Of a DNA stretch of 64,000 nt, positions 62,180 to 64,000 are shown piece by piece. The first letter of the stretch is position 1. Each line of letters starts with the position of its first letter. The notes beneath the pieces are model-generated. The model was not told where the DNA came from, ran no database searches, and saw only the letters and a list, made by a program, of their open reading frames with translations. The stretch is from Panagrolaimus kolymaensis (Eukaryota; Nematoda; Chromadorea; Rhabditida; Panagrolaimidae). Position numbers and translations under genes: made by a program. The stretch lies in the NCBI GenBank assembly GCA_028622995.1, contig JAJQJQ010000002.1, positions 9,982,001 to 10,046,000 on the forward strand, given 5' to 3'.

Positions 62180-62537
62180 AAATGTAATTGATTGATTTTT
62201 AGGTATTGCTGGCTTTTTGTTACCATTTTCATTAATATTTCTTGACTTTATATTATCTTTCTCTTTTTATTAGTTCGATTGGTTTTTGTTCAGTCAAGTT
62301 TGTATTTCCAAAATTTCAAATGAAGCAGATTTTTCATTTTTATGCAAATTTTTCCAAAACAATGCTGCAAATACGTTTGCTTTCCGAATTTCGTTTTACA
62401 CTGCAGAAAACAAATCAAAATATTTGAAAGATATGAAAAAAGAAATTTCAACTTGGATCGAAAAATATAAGCTTTCTGTATTAATCGATGATGAATCAAT
62501 TGACATTTATAAAGGAAAAAGATTTGGGCATTCTTAA
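62180..62537 (+). pseudogene. Internally deleted F-box-like family member
   Basis: 62190-62310 (GATTGATTTTTAGGTATTGC and the following CAGTCAAGTTT) matches the leader of the gene at 45294. It then jumps directly to the family's C-terminal region: EADFSFLCKFFQNNAANTF and MKKEISTWIEKYKLSVLIDD, which parallels ADISLLCKFMKRH in the same gene. About 650 bases containing the F-box-like and central domains are gone, as if by one internal deletion. The remaining frame is open to 62537 but lacks a family start. Confidence 0.75.
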
Positions 62538-62836
62538 TAACATTTATTTGTATTTGCATTTTTTCTTTTTTTGAATCTTTGAAATTAGTTTTTTTAATTT
62601 TTTGCTTGGTTTTTTTGTTTTGGAATAAATAAAAAATGATTTCTGTGTTTTTGGGGTTTTTATGGTTTTTTTGAAATTACAAAACATAATATTAAATAAA
62701 TATAATCAAAACAAGTTAAAAAATTTAATAAATATATCATTTAAATTTTAAAAATAATAAGGGTACTGGAAATAAGGTGAATGTGGAAGGCAACAAACAA
62801 AAGCAAGAAAAAAATTTTTTTTAAATAATTTATAAG
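62538..62836. other. Convergent intergenic region
   Basis: AT-rich, AATAAA at about 62624; nothing else seen. Confidence 0.4.
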
Positions 62837-64000
62837 TTAGCGTGAATAAGGATTATATGTGGATGGTTGCTGATGTGGTGGATATTGTTGCTGTTGTTGG
62901 GTTTGTTGAGGAGGATTTGAAGGAGGATATTGGGGATATTGAGGAGGTGGAACTGAAAACATTCTTTTAAATACAACTTTAAAAAGTTATATAATTATTT
63001 TTCATTTTTTAAAATTAAATTTCTAAATTTATAAATAAATTTAAAAAAATAACTTACGTCCATATGATTGTTGTTGTTGTGGTTGACCATAATAACCACC
63101 AGTAGGATACATTGGCTGCTGTTGTTGCATGGGTGGCGGCGGTTGCTGATACCCTTGCATTGGCATCTGTGATGGATGCTGTTGTTGATGCCATGGAGCT
63201 AGAGGAGGACCAGGAGGAGGAGGTTGAGAGCCATATCCATAATTTTGTGGAGGATATTGTGGCTGTTGTTGGGGCGGGGGTTGTTGAGGATGTTGTTGAT
63301 GTGGCTCGTGAAGTGGTGAAAATGGAAGTTGGGGTGTTTGTTGCATTAAACTTGGAATAGGACCCGTTGTCGAGGGATGGGGGGTTTGTGGAGTTTGATG
63401 GGGCTTATAAAAAGATGGAGGAGGATGAGGAGGTTGGGTGGCTGCTGCTGCAACTTCACGATAGGCTGGTGGGGGAGAAGGATATAAAGGAGTTGAGGGT
63501 GGAGGTGATGGAGGAGGATTATTTAGTCGTTGGGCTCTATTTTGTGGAAGTCGACGATTTGAATGGCTTTGGTTTTGTTGATTATTGGCTGGTTGGATTA
63601 TCGGTGGTTTTGAATTTACATACGAATTCTTATTCGGAATTTTATTTGCGTTGGCATTTGGCTTTGATTTTGGCGGTCCAGAATTAAGTGAACTTTGTGA
63701 ACTTGAAACACTATTATTTTGTTTCTGATTCTGTGGTAGTTGTTGCTTTTGTTTTGTCAAATTTGAATTCGATACGTTCTTTGGTTTTTCTTGTTTTTGC
63801 AATGGGTTTGAAGCTTTTGTTGTAGTTTTTGGTGGTCGCTTCACTGCAGCATTGGCACCTTTGACCATTAATAATTCAGGTTCTTTAATGAAGCGTTTTT
63901 TATACGGCATAGACCGATATTTTTCCAAAAAAGCTACATAAACAAGCTCATCACCACTTATAATGATGGAATCAAGATTATTGGTCGAAGATGTATCATC
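62837..64000 (-). CDS. C-terminal part of a Pro/Gln-rich protein, cut by the window edge
   Basis: The last two exons are present: 63058 to beyond 64000, and 62837-62952 (phase 1). The frame is open at the window edge, so the gene starts outside. The visible N-terminal part is structured (SIIISGDELVYVAFLEKYRS then MPYKKRFIKEPELLMVKG). A basic Lys/Asn/Gln stretch follows, then a long Pro/Gln/Tyr-rich tail (NNPPSPPPSTPLYPSPPPAY, PQQPPPQQQPQYPPQNYGYG, QPPPPMQQQQPMYPTGGYYG) ending QPSTYNPYSR. Such tails are common in transcription coactivators, chromatin remodellers and RNP-granule proteins, but the conserved part is too short to name the protein. The region is far more GC-rich than the array, consistent with a conserved gene. 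Confidence 0.8.

Noticed and set aside
63112..63687. Two plus-strand frames rich in Val, Glu and Asp
   Set aside because: Antisense shadows of the Pro/Gln-rich coding exon on the minus strand.

Overview
The window looks like nuclear DNA of a very AT-rich, free-living-type nematode. The evidence is short introns (mostly 45-90 nt) ending in tttttag or ttttcag, trans-splice-like acceptors a few bases upstream of ATGs, and nematode family signatures: an Sre-type chemoreceptor, two-domain C-type lectins, insulin-like peptides, a small receptor tyrosine kinase, and an expanded family with a TCKYFF motif that reads as a degenerate F-box. A clade IV (panagrolaimid-like) species is my best guess, but no rRNA or mitochondrial marker is present to fix it. 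Exon joins were checked by codon phase; all gene models are manual.

Layout. 0-6 kb: a secreted tandem-repeat polyprotein with furin-type sites, then an Sre-like GPCR. 5.9-12.6 kb: three minus-strand two-domain C-type lectin genes (the first frameshifted) interleaved with two duplicated 10-cysteine insulin-like peptide genes and a dead lectin. 13-22 kb: two three-exon F-box-like genes, relics of lectin and F-box-like exons, a Tyr/Gly-rich secreted protein, and a broken copy of a HAT-repeat/F-box-like fusion gene. 22-29.6 kb: an insulin-like gene with a dibasic site, a truncated LRR receptor next to a GC-rich palindrome, a receptor tyrosine kinase, then a second, inverted copy of the HAT/F-box-like fusion and of the Tyr/Gly-rich gene.

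31.8-55.2 kb is an array of TCKYFF F-box-like genes. Five are intact (31.9, 34.8, 37.9, 39.4, 45.3 kb); three are interrupted by a single in-frame stop (36.5, 49.3, 52.9 kb); one is frameshifted (54.3 kb); and fragments lie at 34.4, 49.1 and 62.2 kb. Between them sit a large 11-exon secreted CUB-like protein (40.8-44.0 kb), small ORFs, a third 10-Cys insulin-like gene (52.0 kb) and an unrecognised three-exon gene (50.5-51.3 kb).

57-60.2 kb holds ordinary conserved genes, probably an operon: a PTP1B-like tyrosine phosphatase with a C-terminal hydrophobic tail, then the mRNA-export WD-repeat protein RAE1. A 7TM receptor (one frameshift) and the 3' end of a Pro/Gln-rich gene close the window.

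Overall, about 85% of the window is accessory, fast-evolving DNA dominated by families that meet the environment (lectins, receptors, secreted peptides) and by putative ubiquitin-ligase adaptors, with birth and death visible at every stage. The strongest candidates for something undescribed are the TCKYFF family and its HAT fusion, the repeated intergenic module built around an ACCTTNAAGGT palindrome, and the 10-cysteine insulin-like peptides. Several apparent frameshifts lie in or near homopolymers, so some may be assembly errors rather than real breaks.
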